Shown here piece by piece: positions 9,209 through 20,382 of a stretch of 64,000 bases of DNA (the first letter of the stretch is position 1; every line of letters starts with the position of its first letter). A program made the position numbers and the translations under genes. The notes under the pieces are model-generated. The model was not told where the DNA came from, did not search any database, and saw only the letters and a program-made list of their open reading frames with translations. Origin of the DNA: Geodermatophilus marinus (GTDB taxonomy: Bacteria > Actinomycetota > Actinomycetes > Mycobacteriales > Geodermatophilaceae); NCBI RefSeq assembly GCF_003428645.1, contig NZ_QVQH01000005.1, positions 186,001-250,000 of the forward strand, read 5' to 3'.

Positions 9209-9586
9209 ATGGCGCCACCGGAGCGGGCCGACCGCCGCTTCCCCCGGCGCGTCTACGGCGTGGGGGAGGAGCCCGACCCGCGGTTCTCCCTGGCCAACGA
9301 GCGGACCTTCCTGGCCTGGATGCGCACGTCGCTGGCGCTGCTGGCGGCGGGTGTGGCGCTGGAGGCCCTGGACCTGCCGATCGCCGAGGGCGCCCGGCTG
9401 GCCGCCGCCCTGGTCCTCATCGCGCTGGGCCTGCTGGCGCCGGTGCAGGCCTGGTTCGGCTGGATGGCCACCGAGCGGGCGATGCGCTGCTCGCGCCCGC
9501 TGCCCTCGCCGCCGCTGAGCGTGGTCACGGCCGTGGGGACGACGGTCGCGGGCGCGCTGGTCCTCATCGGCCTGCTGGTGCGGTGA
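9209..9586 (+). CDS. DUF202 membrane protein 1
   Basis: 125 residues. The soluble N-terminus contains the DUF202 signature DPRFSLANERTFLAWMRTSLAL, followed by three likely membrane segments (about 45-65, 70-90 and 103-123). DUF202 (YidH-like) proteins have no firmly established role. It starts 13 bases after pyc and its stop overlaps the start of a second DUF202 gene (GTGA), so the pair is one translational unit and possibly co-transcribed with pyc. The ribosome site before the ATG is weak, which fits coupling. Confidence 0.82.
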   Translation: MAPPERADRRFPRRVYGVGEEPDPRFSLANERTFLAWMRTSLALLAAGVALEALDLPIAEGARLAAALVLIALGLLAPVQAWFGWMATERAMRCSRPLPSPPLSVVTAVGTTVAGALVLIGLLVR

Positions 9587-9927
9587 GCGGTCCCCCCGGG
9601 CCGGTCTTCGACGACGGCCTGCAGGCGGAGCGGACCGCCCTGGCCTGGCGCCGCACCGCGCTCGCGATGGCGGTCGGGGCGGTCGTGGGGGGACGCCTGG
9701 CGGCACCCGCGCTCGGCCTGGCCGCGCTGGTCGTCGCGGGGATCGGGCTGGCGCAGGCCGTGGCCGTCGCCGAGCTGTCCTGGCGGCGCTACCGCAGCGT
9801 CCACCGCTCGCTGTCCGGCCACGGGGACCTGACCGGCGTCCGGGCGGCGGGCCTGCCCATCGCCGCGCTGGCCTGCTCGGGCGTCCTCGTGGGGCTCCTC
9901 GCGCTGGCGTTCGTCCTCGCCGGCTGA
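9583..9927 (+). CDS. DUF202 membrane protein 2
   Basis: 114 residues, a divergent paralogue of the preceding gene. It has the shortened signature QAERTALAWRRTALAMAVG and about three hydrophobic segments. The GTG at 9583 overlaps the previous stop. The two probably form a hetero-oligomer in the membrane, judging by the usual tandem arrangement of such pairs; this is inference. Function unknown. Confidence 0.8.
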   Translation: MSGPPGPVFDDGLQAERTALAWRRTALAMAVGAVVGGRLAAPALGLAALVVAGIGLAQAVAVAELSWRRYRSVHRSLSGHGDLTGVRAAGLPIAALACSGVLVGLLALAFVLAG

Positions 9928-9961
9928 CCTCGGGCCGGGGGGAGGCGCGCCACCCCGGGCT

Positions 9962-9991
9962 GTCGACAGGATCGTTGACGATCCCGTCGAC
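9962..9991 (+). promoter_or_regulatory. Candidate GntR/FCD operator upstream of the ligJ operon
   Basis: Bases 9962-9974 and 9979-9991 form a 13-bp inverted repeat with one mismatch around TTGA. Its core ATCGTTGACGAT has the TnGT..ACnA half-sites typical of FadR-subfamily operators. It lies 48 bases before the ligJ start and the only local regulator is the FCD-type GntR protein inside the operon, so autoregulation is the simplest reading. Inference from sequence only. Confidence 0.45.
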
Positions 9992-10039
9992 GGGCTGGGA
10001 GGGTCGGTGGCACCGGGCCCGCCGGATCGGAGGACGCGC

Positions 10040-11059
10040 GTGATCATCGACTGCCACGGCCACTACACGACCGCGCCGGCCGCCCACACCGCCTGGCGGT
10101 CCGAGCAGGTGGCGGCCTGGGAGGCCGGGAACGCGCCGCCGCCGTACCCGGGGATCGGCGACGACGAGATCCGGGAGACGATCGAGGCCAGCCAGCTGCG
10201 GCTGATGGACGAGCGGGGCATCGACGTCACGCTGTTCTCCCCGCGGGCCTCGGCGATGGCCCACCACGTCGGGGACGAGTCGGTCAGCCTCGAGTGGGCC
10301 CGCCGGTGCAACGACCTGGTGCACCGGGTGACCACGCTGTTCCCCGACCGGTTCGTCGGCGTGGCCCAGCTGCCGCAGTCGCCCGGGGCCGGCCTGGAGG
10401 GCTCGGTCGCCGAGCTGCGCCGCTGCGTGACCGAGCTCGGCTTCGTCGGCTGCAACCTCAACCCCGACCCCAGCGGCGGGCACTGGACCGCGCCCCCGCT
10501 GACCGACCGCTCCTGGTACTCCTTCTACGAGGCGCTGGTCGAGCTGGACGTGCCGGCGATGGTCCACGTGTCGGCCTCGACCGTCCCGGCGTTCCACGCG
10601 ACCGGGGCGTACTACATCAACGCCGACACCACCGCGTTCATGCAGCTCGTGCAGGGCGGGCTGTTCACCGACCTGCCCGGCCTGCGGCTGGTCATCCCGC
10701 ACGGCGGCGGTGCGGTGCCCTACCACTGGGGGCGCTACCGGGGGCTGGCCGACATGCTCGCCCAGCCACCGGTCGAGACCAACGTGATGGGCAACGTCTT
10801 CTTCGACACCTGCGTCTACCACCAGCCCGGCATCGACCTGCTGCTCGACGTGGTGGGCACCGGCAACGTGCTGTTCGGCTCGGAGATGGTCGGGGCGGTC
10901 CGCGGCGTCGACCCGCGCACCGGCCACCACTTCGACGACACCAGGCGCTACGTCGAGGCGGCCGGGCTGGACGACGCCGCCCGCGCCGCGGTGTACGAGG
11001 GCAACGCCCGCCGCGTGTACCCCCGCCTCGACGCGGCCCTGCGGCGGGCCGGGCGCTGA
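10040..11059 (+). CDS. ligJ: 4-oxalomesaconate hydratase
   Basis: 339 residues, the length of Sphingobium LigJ. It is strongly similar in memory to LigJ: it opens with IIDCHGHYTTAP (metal-binding HGH), has SPRASAMAHH, NLNPDPSGGHW, PHGGGAVPYHWGR and ends EGNARRVYPRLDAAL. This amidohydrolase-superfamily enzyme hydrates 4-oxalomesaconate to 4-carboxy-4-hydroxy-2-oxoadipate in the protocatechuate 4,5-cleavage and gallate pathways. The GTG at 10040 is preceded by GGAGG; an upstream ATG at 10007 would add 11 residues. First gene of an operon continuing with the regulator, ligK and galD. Confidence 0.92.
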   Translation: MIIDCHGHYTTAPAAHTAWRSEQVAAWEAGNAPPPYPGIGDDEIRETIEASQLRLMDERGIDVTLFSPRASAMAHHVGDESVSLEWARRCNDLVHRVTTLFPDRFVGVAQLPQSPGAGLEGSVAELRRCVTELGFVGCNLNPDPSGGHWTAPPLTDRSWYSFYEALVELDVPAMVHVSASTVPAFHATGAYYINADTTAFMQLVQGGLFTDLPGLRLVIPHGGGAVPYHWGRYRGLADMLAQPPVETNVMGNVFFDTCVYHQPGIDLLLDVVGTGNVLFGSEMVGAVRGVDPRTGHHFDDTRRYVEAAGLDDAARAAVYEGNARRVYPRLDAALRRAGR

Positions 11060-11064
11060 CCGCC

Positions 11065-11748
11065 GTGCCGCCCCCGCCGCCGGGGTCGCGACCGGCCGCA
11101 CCGCCCGTCCGGTCGCGGGTCGAGGACGCCCTGCGCCGGGCGATCGCCGAGGGCGAGTTCGCGCCCGGCTCCCGGCTGGTCGAGGCCGACCTGGTGGCGC
11201 GGTTCGACGCCGGCCGCAGCCACGTCCGGCTGGCCATCGACGCGCTGGCCGCCGAGGGGCTGGTGGAGCGCGTCCCGAACCGCGGGGCGCGGGTGCGGGT
11301 GGTCTCCACCGAGGAGGCCGTCGCGATCACCGAGTGCCGGATGGCCCTGGAGGCCCTCATCGCCGGCAAGGCGGCCGAGCGCGTCACCGACGCCGAGGCC
11401 GGGCGGCTGCGCGCCCAGCTGGGGGCGATGCGCGACGCGCTGGCGGCCGGCGACCTGCTCGGCTACTCCGCGCTCATCCAGGAGCTGCACGGCCTGCTGC
11501 ACGCCGCCGCCCGCCAGCCGGTCGCCGCCGGCCTGGTCGACCGGTTGCAGGCGCAGCTGGTGCGCCACCAGTTCCGGCTGTCCCTGCGTCCCGGCCGGCC
11601 GCAGGTCAGCCTCGCCGAGCTCGGCGAGCTCGTCGACGCCGTCACCGGCCGCGACCCCGGCCGCGCCGCGGCGGCCGCCACCGCCCACTTCGCCAGCGTC
11701 ATCGACGCGCTGGCCGCGTCCACCGGCTCCCCAGGAGGCACCCCGTGA
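11065..11748 (+). CDS. GntR-family regulator with FCD domain
   Basis: 227 residues. A winged helix-turn-helix at about 12-80 (LRRAIAEGEFAPGSRLVEADLVARF, then SHVRLAIDALAAEGLVER) is followed by an all-helical FCD effector domain with histidines placed as metal ligands (around LHGLLHAAA and ATAHFAS). FCD regulators usually bind carboxylic acids. The gene is sandwiched between ligJ and ligK with a 5-base gap and a GTGA overlap, so it should control this operon, with an oxalomesaconate-pathway acid as probable effector. The start GTG at 11065 has no strong ribosome site; a coupled start from ligJ is likely. Confidence 0.85.
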   Translation: MPPPPPGSRPAAPPVRSRVEDALRRAIAEGEFAPGSRLVEADLVARFDAGRSHVRLAIDALAAEGLVERVPNRGARVRVVSTEEAVAITECRMALEALIAGKAAERVTDAEAGRLRAQLGAMRDALAAGDLLGYSALIQELHGLLHAAARQPVAAGLVDRLQAQLVRHQFRLSLRPGRPQVSLAELGELVDAVTGRDPGRAAAAATAHFASVIDALAASTGSPGGTP

Positions 11749-12449
11749 GAACCGTCGTCGTCACCGATCCGCCCCGCGCCGACGCAGGGGACGCCGAGCG
11801 CCTCGGCGGCTTCGGCGTGGCCACCGTGCACGAGGCCCTCGGCCGGGTCGGCTACCTCGGCCCGGCGTTCCGGCCGGCCTGGCCCGGTGCCCGCACCGGG
11901 GGCACCGCGGTCACCGTGCTGTGCTGGCCGGGGGACAACCTGATGATCCACGTGGCCGTGGAGCAGTGCCGCCCCGGGGACGTCCTCGTCGTCGCGACCA
12001 GCTCGCCGTCCAGCGACGGGCTGTTCGGCGAGCTGTTCGCCACCGCGCTGGCGCACCGCGGCGTGCGGGGGGTGGTGCTCGGCTGCGGCGTGCGCGACGT
12101 CGCCGAGCTGCGCGAGATGGGCTTCCCCGCCTGGTCGACCGCGGTGAGCGCGCAGGGCTCGGTCAAGGCCACGCCCGGCGCGGTCAACGTGCCCGTCGTC
12201 CTCGGCGGGCAGACCGTCGCCCCCGGCGACGTGGTCGTCGCCGACGACGACGGCGTCATGGTGGTGCCGCGCGCCGACGTGCCGCGGGCACTCACCGCGG
12301 CGCAGGCCCGGGTCGACAAGGAGGACGCCACACGCGCGGCCTTCCGGCGCGGCGAGCTCGGCCTGGACCGCTACGGCCTGCGCGAGCAGCTGCCGGCCCT
12401 CGGCATCGAGCACGTCCCGTACGAGGCGTGGAGGGAGCAGCGGGGGTGA
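11745..12449 (+). CDS. ligK: 4-carboxy-4-hydroxy-2-oxoadipate aldolase / oxaloacetate decarboxylase
   Basis: 234 residues of the RraA-like class II pyruvate aldolase family. The characteristic LGCGVRD (arginine-aspartate pair for pyruvate and metal binding) and the late GDVVVADDDGVMVVP motif are present. LigK-type enzymes cleave 4-carboxy-4-hydroxy-2-oxoadipate to pyruvate and oxaloacetate, the last step of the 4,5-cleavage pathway. The GTG at 11745 overlaps the regulator stop and has GGAGG nearby. Context (ligJ before, galD after) makes the aldolase call much safer than a plain RraA or demethylmenaquinone methyltransferase-like label. Confidence 0.9.
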   Translation: MRTVVVTDPPRADAGDAERLGGFGVATVHEALGRVGYLGPAFRPAWPGARTGGTAVTVLCWPGDNLMIHVAVEQCRPGDVLVVATSSPSSDGLFGELFATALAHRGVRGVVLGCGVRDVAELREMGFPAWSTAVSAQGSVKATPGAVNVPVVLGGQTVAPGDVVVADDDGVMVVPRADVPRALTAAQARVDKEDATRAAFRRGELGLDRYGLREQLPALGIEHVPYEAWREQRG

Positions 12450-13537
12450 GCTACGACGACACCGGGGTCCGCTGCACCATGCTGCGCGGCGGCACCTCCC
12501 GCGGGCTCTACCTCGAGGCCGCCGACCTGCCCGCCGACCCGGCCGCGCGCGACGACCTGCTGCTGCGGCTCATGGGCACCCCCGACCCGCGGCAGATCGA
12601 CGGCCTGGGCGGCGCGACCACGCTGACCAGCAAGGTCGCCGTCGTCTCGCCCTCCGCGGCGCCCGGGGTCGACGTCGACTACCTGTTCCTGCAGCTCGGC
12701 GTGGACGAGCCGACCGTCAGCGACCGGCAGAACTGCGGCAACGTCCTCGCCGGCGTGGGGCCGTTCGCCGTCGAGCGCGGCCTGGTGCCCGCCGGTGCGG
12801 AGCAGACCAGCGTCCGCATCCGCATGCTGAACTCCGGCAGCGTCGCCGTGGCCACCTTCCCGACGCCGGGTGGCCGGGTCGAGTACCGCGGGGACCGCCG
12901 GTGGGGCGACGTCCCGATCGCCGGTGTCCCCGGCACCGCCGCACCGGTGGCGCTCACCTTCGCCGACACCGCCGGCTCGGGCACCGGCCGGCTGCTGCCC
13001 ACGGGGCGGGTCCGCGACACGGTGGAGGGCATCGACGTCACCTGCGTCGACAACGGCATGGCCGTGGTCGTCGCGCGGGCCGAGGCCTTCGGGCTCTCCG
13101 GGTACGAGTCGCACGCGGAGCTCTCCGCCGACGCCGGCCTGCTGGCCTGGGTCGACGCCGTCCGCACCGCGGCCGGGGAGCTGATGGGGCTCGGCGACGT
13201 CACCGGCACCTCGGTGCCCAAGACCGCGCTGCTCGCCGCCCCCCGGGACGGCGGCCAGGTGTGCACCCGGTCGTTCATCCCGGTCCAGCCGCACAGCTCG
13301 ATCGGCGTGTTCGCCGCGGTCAGCGTCGTGACCGGCATGCTGCTGCCCGGCGCCGTCGGCCACGAGCTCACCGCCGGCTGGCCGGCCGGCAGCTCCCGGG
13401 TGGACGTCGAGCACCCGACCGGTCACCTGCTCGTCGACGTCGAGGTCGACGCCTCGGCCGACCCGCCCCGCGTCGTCCGCGCCGGCGTCGTCCGCACCGC
13501 CCGCAAGCTCTTCGACGGCACCGCCTTCCCCCGCTGA
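12446..13537 (+). CDS. galD: 4-oxalomesaconate tautomerase (PrpF family)
   Basis: 363 residues with the PrpF/GalD features: RCTMLRGGTSRGLY at the N-terminus, QIDGLGGATTLTSKVAVVSPS, the cysteine motif RQNCGNVLAGVG and VPKTALLAAP. GalD converts the keto to the enol form of 4-oxalomesaconate in gallate degradation, feeding LigJ. The same fold includes aconitate isomerase PrpF, but neighbouring ligJ and ligK decide for GalD. The GTG at 12446 overlaps the ligK stop by 4 bases. Confidence 0.88.
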   Translation: MSYDDTGVRCTMLRGGTSRGLYLEAADLPADPAARDDLLLRLMGTPDPRQIDGLGGATTLTSKVAVVSPSAAPGVDVDYLFLQLGVDEPTVSDRQNCGNVLAGVGPFAVERGLVPAGAEQTSVRIRMLNSGSVAVATFPTPGGRVEYRGDRRWGDVPIAGVPGTAAPVALTFADTAGSGTGRLLPTGRVRDTVEGIDVTCVDNGMAVVVARAEAFGLSGYESHAELSADAGLLAWVDAVRTAAGELMGLGDVTGTSVPKTALLAAPRDGGQVCTRSFIPVQPHSSIGVFAAVSVVTGMLLPGAVGHELTAGWPAGSSRVDVEHPTGHLLVDVEVDASADPPRVVRAGVVRTARKLFDGTAFPR

Positions 13538-13594
13538 GACACCTGCGGCCCCGTCCTCCCACCCCCTCCCGCACGGACGAACACCGGAGCCCCG

Positions 13595-13984
13595 ATGCCC
13601 CCGCTGCACGAGATCGCCCACCTCGGCCACGTCGAGCTGCGCACCCCCGTCCTCGAGCAGGGCGTCGAGTTCTGCACCCGCTACCTCGGCCCGACCTGCA
13701 CCGGGGAGGCCGGCGACTCGGTGTTCCTGCGCGCCTGGGACGACCACGAGACGACCACGCTGACGCTCACCGCGCACGCCACCTCCGGGGTGGGCCGCAC
13801 CCACCTGCGTGCCGCCGGCCCCGAGGCGCTGGCGCGCCGGGTGGCCGCCATCGAGGCGGCCGGCCGGGGGGTCGGCTGGCGGCCGGTGGACTGGACCGAG
13901 GCCGAGCGCGCCGAGGGTCAGGCCTGGGGGCTGGAGACGATCGAGACCTTCCACACCCACGGCACGCCGCCGGTGCAGCCGTGA
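13595..13984 (+). CDS. Single-module extradiol-dioxygenase-like VOC protein
   Basis: 129 residues. Residues 1-97 match the N-terminal module of two-module type I extradiol dioxygenases (EIAHLGHVELRTP, FLRAWDDHETTTLTLT, then GRTHLRAAGPEALARRVAAIEAAGRGVGW). The expected continuation (a DPDGH-type strand, linker and the catalytic C-terminal module with the 2-His-1-Glu iron site) is absent; the chain ends with an unrelated-looking 30-residue tail. Its stop overlaps the next gene start (GTGA), so the short form is built into the operon. It may be a decayed dioxygenase, a binding protein or a partner subunit; catalysis is doubtful. Confidence 0.65.
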   Translation: MPPLHEIAHLGHVELRTPVLEQGVEFCTRYLGPTCTGEAGDSVFLRAWDDHETTTLTLTAHATSGVGRTHLRAAGPEALARRVAAIEAAGRGVGWRPVDWTEAERAEGQAWGLETIETFHTHGTPPVQP

Positions 13985-14751
13985 GGATCGCCGTCCTCGG
14001 GCTGGGCGAGGCCGGCTCGCTGATCGCCGCCGACCTGGCCGCCGCCGGGGCCGACGTCCGCGGCTACGACCCGAAGGGCGTCGCCGTCGACGGCGTGCAG
14101 CCGCGGGCCGGCGAGGCCGAGGCGGTCACCGACGCCGACCTGGTGCTCAGCGTCAACAGCTCCCACGACGCGATGACGGCGCTGGGCACCGCGCTGCCGG
14201 CGCTGCGGCCGGGCACGCTGTGGGCCGACCTCAACACCGCCAGCCCCGGGCTCAAGGTCTCCCTCGCCGAGCGGGCCGCGGCGCAGGGGGTGCCGGTGGT
14301 CGACGTGGCGCTGATGTCGCCGGTCCCGGGCAAGGGGCTGCGCACCCCCATGCTCGTCTCCGGCGACGCCGCCGGTCGCTACGCCGGGGCGCTCCGCGGG
14401 CTGGGCGCCGAGGTGACCGTGCAGCCGGGCCCGGTGGGGGAGGCCATCTCCCGCAAGCTGCTGCGCAGCGTGTTCTACAAGGGGCTGGCCGCCGCGGTCG
14501 TCGAGGCGCTCACCGCGGCCGAGGCCGCCGGGTGCGCGGACTGGCTGCGCGGCAACATCGGCACCGAGCTCGCCGCCTTCGACGAGCGGACCATCGACCG
14601 GCTGGTCGAGGGCACCCGCACGCACGCCCGGCGGCGGGCCGACGAGATGGCGGCGGCCACCGAGCAGCTGGCCGAGCTCGGCGTCCCGGCGCGGGTCGCC
14701 GCGGCCGCCCGGGACCTGCTGGTGCAGCTCCGGGACGCCCCACCGGCGTAG
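13981..14751 (+). CDS. NAD(P)-dependent oxidoreductase with DUF1932 domain
   Basis: 256 residues. A Rossmann fold opens the chain (IAVLGLGEAGSLIAADLAAAGADVRGYDP), followed by a helical DUF1932 C-terminal domain, the layout of 6-phosphogluconate/hydroxyisobutyrate-like dehydrogenases. DUF1932 proteins are often found beside ligJ/ligK genes, but their substrate is not established; oxidation or reduction of a pathway hydroxy/keto acid is a guess. The GTG at 13981 overlaps the upstream stop. Last gene of the operon, 18 bases from the convergent hypothetical gene. Confidence 0.8.
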   Translation: MRIAVLGLGEAGSLIAADLAAAGADVRGYDPKGVAVDGVQPRAGEAEAVTDADLVLSVNSSHDAMTALGTALPALRPGTLWADLNTASPGLKVSLAERAAAQGVPVVDVALMSPVPGKGLRTPMLVSGDAAGRYAGALRGLGAEVTVQPGPVGEAISRKLLRSVFYKGLAAAVVEALTAAEAAGCADWLRGNIGTELAAFDERTIDRLVEGTRTHARRRADEMAAATEQLAELGVPARVAAAARDLLVQLRDAPPA

Positions 14752-14769
14752 CCGGCCGGGCGCGGGACC

Positions 14770-14991
14770 CTACGGCGCGGCGCGGTGGATCTCGTAGCCG
14801 GGGAACGCGGGGATCTCCTCGTCCACCACGACCGGCAGCGGCGGGTCGGTGCCCACCGCCGCCGCCTTCATCCGGCAGTGCAGCTCGGGGCGGACGTGGA
14901 TGGCGACGGGTTCGGCCGCTCCCGGGCGGCGGGCCTCGGCCAGCAGCTCCTCCGACAGGGCGTCCGTGTCGGTCTGCGGGATGGCGGTCAC
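14770..14991 (-). CDS. Hypothetical protein, 73 residues
   Basis: A small acidic protein with no recognisable domain; it contains a single cysteine (HCRMKAAA) and ends PGYEIHRAAP. The GTG at 14991 is preceded by GGAGAGG at a suitable distance, which supports it as a gene. It faces the ligJ operon tail to tail and is divergent from the CocE hydrolase gene 274 bases away. No function is proposed. Confidence 0.5.
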   Translation of the reverse strand: MTAIPQTDTDALSEELLAEARRPGAAEPVAIHVRPELHCRMKAAAVGTDPPLPVVVDEEIPAFPGYEIHRAAP

Positions 14992-15265
14992 GGCCGTGCC
15001 TCTCCGACGGGACGCCGGCGTCCCCGGGGGACCGGGTGCCGTGGACCGGCGGTCCGCGAGGTGTGCTCTCTGCTCACGCCTCGATGACCTACCCGATCAC
15101 CGGGCCGGGTGCGCGGAAGTCCCCGTCTCGCCACGAAGTCGTCACCGACCCGTCGCACGCGGCCGGGGCGGGGCGGGCAGCGGGGCCGGACGGGTGGCTT
15201 GACGCCGGGTCGCCCGGGTGCGTGGATGGGCCGCCCGCCCCGCCGATCCCGGAGGTCCCCGACCC

Positions 15266-16995
15266 GTGACCGCGACCCTCCCGCCCCGCGCCCGGGGCAC
15301 CGGCCGCCGGCTCGCCGACCGGGCGCTGGGCCGGCTGCTCCGGCTGCCGCCCCCGACGACCGGCTGCACGGTCACCAGGGACGTGCGCATCCCGATGCGG
15401 GACGGCCAGGTGCTCCTCGCCGACCACTGGGCGCCCGAGGGGCCGGCGCTGGGCACGCTGCTCCTGCGGTCCCCGTACGGGTGGAGCGGACCCATGGCCG
15501 CCCTCCACGGCGGCGTCTTCGCCGCCCGCGGCTACCACGTCGTGCTCGCCCGGTGCCGGGGCACGTTCGGCTCCGGCGGCGACTTCCGGCCGATGGTCCA
15601 CGAGGTCGAGGACGGGGCCGACACGGTGGCCTGGCTGCGCGAGCAGCCGTGGTTCGGCGGCCGGTTCGCCACGCTCGGGATGTCCTACCTCGGCTTCACC
15701 CAGTGGGCGCTGCTCGTGGACCCCCCGCCGGAGCTGGCCACGGCGATCGTGCAGGTGGGCCCGCACGACTTCGGCGAGTCGGTCTACGCCGGCGGGGCCT
15801 TCGCGCTGGCCGACTTCCTCGGCTGGAGCGACATGGTCGCCGCCCAGGAGGAGGTCCGCGGGGTGCGCGGGGTGGTCCGCTCGGCCACGGCGCCCCGCCG
15901 GCTGGCGCCGGCCCTGGCCGGTCTCCCGCTGGCCGACGCGGGGGAGGCGCTGCTGGCCGGCCGGGCCGGCTGGTACCGCGACTGGGTCAGCCGCCGCGAC
16001 CTCGACGACCCGTTCTGGGCGCCGATGCGGCTGGGCGTGGCCCTGGACCGCGTCCGCGTGCCGGTGCTGCTGCACACCGGCTGGCAGGACCTCTTCCTCG
16101 AGCAGTCCCTGGCCCAGTACGCCCACCTGCGCGCCCGCGGCCGCGACGTCGCGCTCACCGTCGGACCGTGGACGCACCTGCAGGTGCTCACGCGCGGCGC
16201 CGGCCCGCTGCTGCGGGAGTGCCTCGACTGGCTGGGCGAGCACCTGGCCGGCACCGCGGCAGGAACCGCGGCAGGGACAGCAGGACGCACCCGGCCGGAA
16301 CCGGTGCGGGTGCACGTGACCGGCGCGGGGGAGTGGCGCGACCTGCCGCACTGGCCCCCGGCGACCACCGAGCGGGTCCTCCACCTCGCGCCCGGCGGGG
16401 CGCTCGCCCCCCTCGCGCCCCCGGCGACCGCCGGCCCGGCCCGCTTCCGGTACGACCCGGCCGACCCCACGCCCACGGTCGGCGGGCGGCTGCTGGGCGC
16501 GGGCAGCGGCTACCGCGACGACCGGCGGCTGGCCGCGCGGGACGACGTCCTCGTCCTCGACTCGGCCCCGCTGCCCGCGCCGCTGGAGATCGTCGGGTGC
16601 CCGGTCGTGGAGCTGGCGCACACCAGCGACAACCCGCACGTCGACCTCTTCGCCCGCGTCTCCGAGGTCGACGCCCGCGGGCGCTCCCGCAACGTCAGCG
16701 ACGGCTTCCGTCGGCTCGACCCGGCCGCGCCGGACGGCGTCGTCCGGCTCGAGCTGGACGCCGTCGCGCACCGCTTCGGCGCCGGGTCCCGGGTGCGGCT
16801 GCTCGTCGCCGGCGGATCGCACCCGCGGTTCGAGCGCAACCTCGGCACCGGGGAGGACCCGGCGACCTCCGCCCGCACCGCCCCCTCGCACCGGAGCATC
16901 ACCCTCGCCGGCGGGGCCTCCCGGCTCCTCCTGCCGGTGCCGACCGCCGGGTCCTCCGACCCGCCCCCGCAGCCCGACCCACGGACGGAGACAGC

Positions 16996-16999
<4 letters not shown>
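15266..16999 (+). CDS. CocE/NonD-family hydrolase (X-Pro dipeptidyl-peptidase-like)
   Basis: 577 residues. The N-terminal alpha/beta hydrolase has the S15/CocE nucleophile motif GMSYLGFTQW, the acidic residue in HTGWQDLFLEQS and the histidine in VGPWTHL. A C-terminal jelly-roll follows (about 350-560, with NVSDGFRR). Relatives hydrolyse acyl or peptide bonds (cocaine esterase, glutaryl acylase, X-Pro peptidase). A 12-base repeat at 16250-16285 encodes an Ala-Gly-Thr-rich linker between the domains. The GTG at 15266 has GGAGG 10 bases upstream. Its stop overlaps the ATG of the UvrA-like gene (ATGA), tying the two together. Confidence 0.85.
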
Positions 17000-19392
<2,393 letters not shown>

Positions 19393-19464
19393 CGCCGACC
19401 GGTCCGGGCCGGCCCTGCCCGCCGCCGGCGGCGGGGACGGCCCGGACGGTGGGACGCTGGGGGC

Positions 19465-20382
19465 GTGACGGGGGTGGTCGAGGGCGCGCGTGCCCGGTTC
19501 CGGGCCCGGGTCTCCGGCGACCCGACCGGCGCGCCGGCGTGGGTGCGCGACATCGCACGGGTGGGCAGCGGGCCCGGGTGGTTCGCACCCGACGGCGTGG
19601 TGTGGCGCGTGCACGGCGACCTCGCCACGCTGGTCGGCGGCGTCGCGGCACTGCTGGGGCAGGCCGCCCACCCGCTGGCGCTGGCCGGCGTGGAGCGGCA
19701 CTCGGCCTACCGCGACGACCCGTGGAAGCGGCTGGCCGGCACCGCCCGCTGGCTCGTGGTGAGCACCTTCGGCTCGGCCGAGCTCGCCGAGCGGGAGGCC
19801 GCCCGCGTGCGCCGGATGCACACCACCGTCCGGGGCACCGCGCCCGGCGGGCGGCCCTACTCCGCCCAGGACCCGGCGCTGCTGCGCTGGGTCCACCTGG
19901 CCTTCACCGACGCCTTCCTCGCCGCCCAGCGCGCCGTGGGCACCGACCTCACCCGGCGCTTCGGCCGGCGCTGGCCGGACGCCTACGTCGCCGAGTGGGC
20001 CCGCAGCGCGGCCGCGCTCGGGGCGACCGACCTGCCGGCGAGCGAGGCCGAGCTGGCCGCGGCGCTGGCCGCGTGCGTCCCCGACCTGGAGCCGGTGCCG
20101 GAGCACCTGCGGACCTTCCTCGCCGCGCCACCCGGGCTGGCGGGCGTGGAGGAGGTCTTCTACCGCGGCCTGGCCGGCGCCGCCGCGCTGCTGGTGTCGC
20201 CGTCGGTGGCGCCGTTCGCGGGCGTCCCCGGCCGGCGCGGGCCGGGAGCGGTGCGGCTGCCCGCGACGACCCTGCAGCTGCGGGCGCTGCGGGCGGCGCT
20301 GGGCCCCCGCAGCCCGTCGGAGGAGGCCGCGCGCTGGCGGCTGGGGACGGGCCCGGCACCCGGGTGGGCCCGCGCTCAGTAG
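19465..20382 (+). CDS. DUF2236 (MpaB-like) protein
   Basis: 305 residues with the DUF2236 features WRVHGDLATLVGG, AHPLALAGVERHSAYRDDPWKR and RRMHTTVRGT; conserved histidine and arginine sit where MpaB and latex-clearing proteins hold their haem-like cofactor. Family members include the mycophenolic-acid oxygenase MpaB' and rubber oxygenase Lcp, but most are uncharacterised. GTG start at 19465. Its last 7 bases overlap the tail of the convergent SDR gene. Cytoplasmic by appearance. Substrate unknown. Confidence 0.8.
   Translation: MTGVVEGARARFRARVSGDPTGAPAWVRDIARVGSGPGWFAPDGVVWRVHGDLATLVGGVAALLGQAAHPLALAGVERHSAYRDDPWKRLAGTARWLVVSTFGSAELAEREAARVRRMHTTVRGTAPGGRPYSAQDPALLRWVHLAFTDAFLAAQRAVGTDLTRRFGRRWPDAYVAEWARSAAALGATDLPASEAELAAALAACVPDLEPVPEHLRTFLAAPPGLAGVEEVFYRGLAGAAALLVSPSVAPFAGVPGRRGPGAVRLPATTLQLRALRAALGPRSPSEEAARWRLGTGPAPGWARAQ

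Noticed and set aside
2206..9210. A 7-kb open frame on the minus strand across pyc
   Set aside because: Only its first part (2206-3807) is a gene. The rest is antisense to pyc and to the phosphatase frame; lack of stops comes from high GC and has no domain match.
16250..16285. 12-base repeats in the hydrolase gene
   Set aside because: In-frame low-complexity linker coding Ala-Gly-Thr; no separate function.
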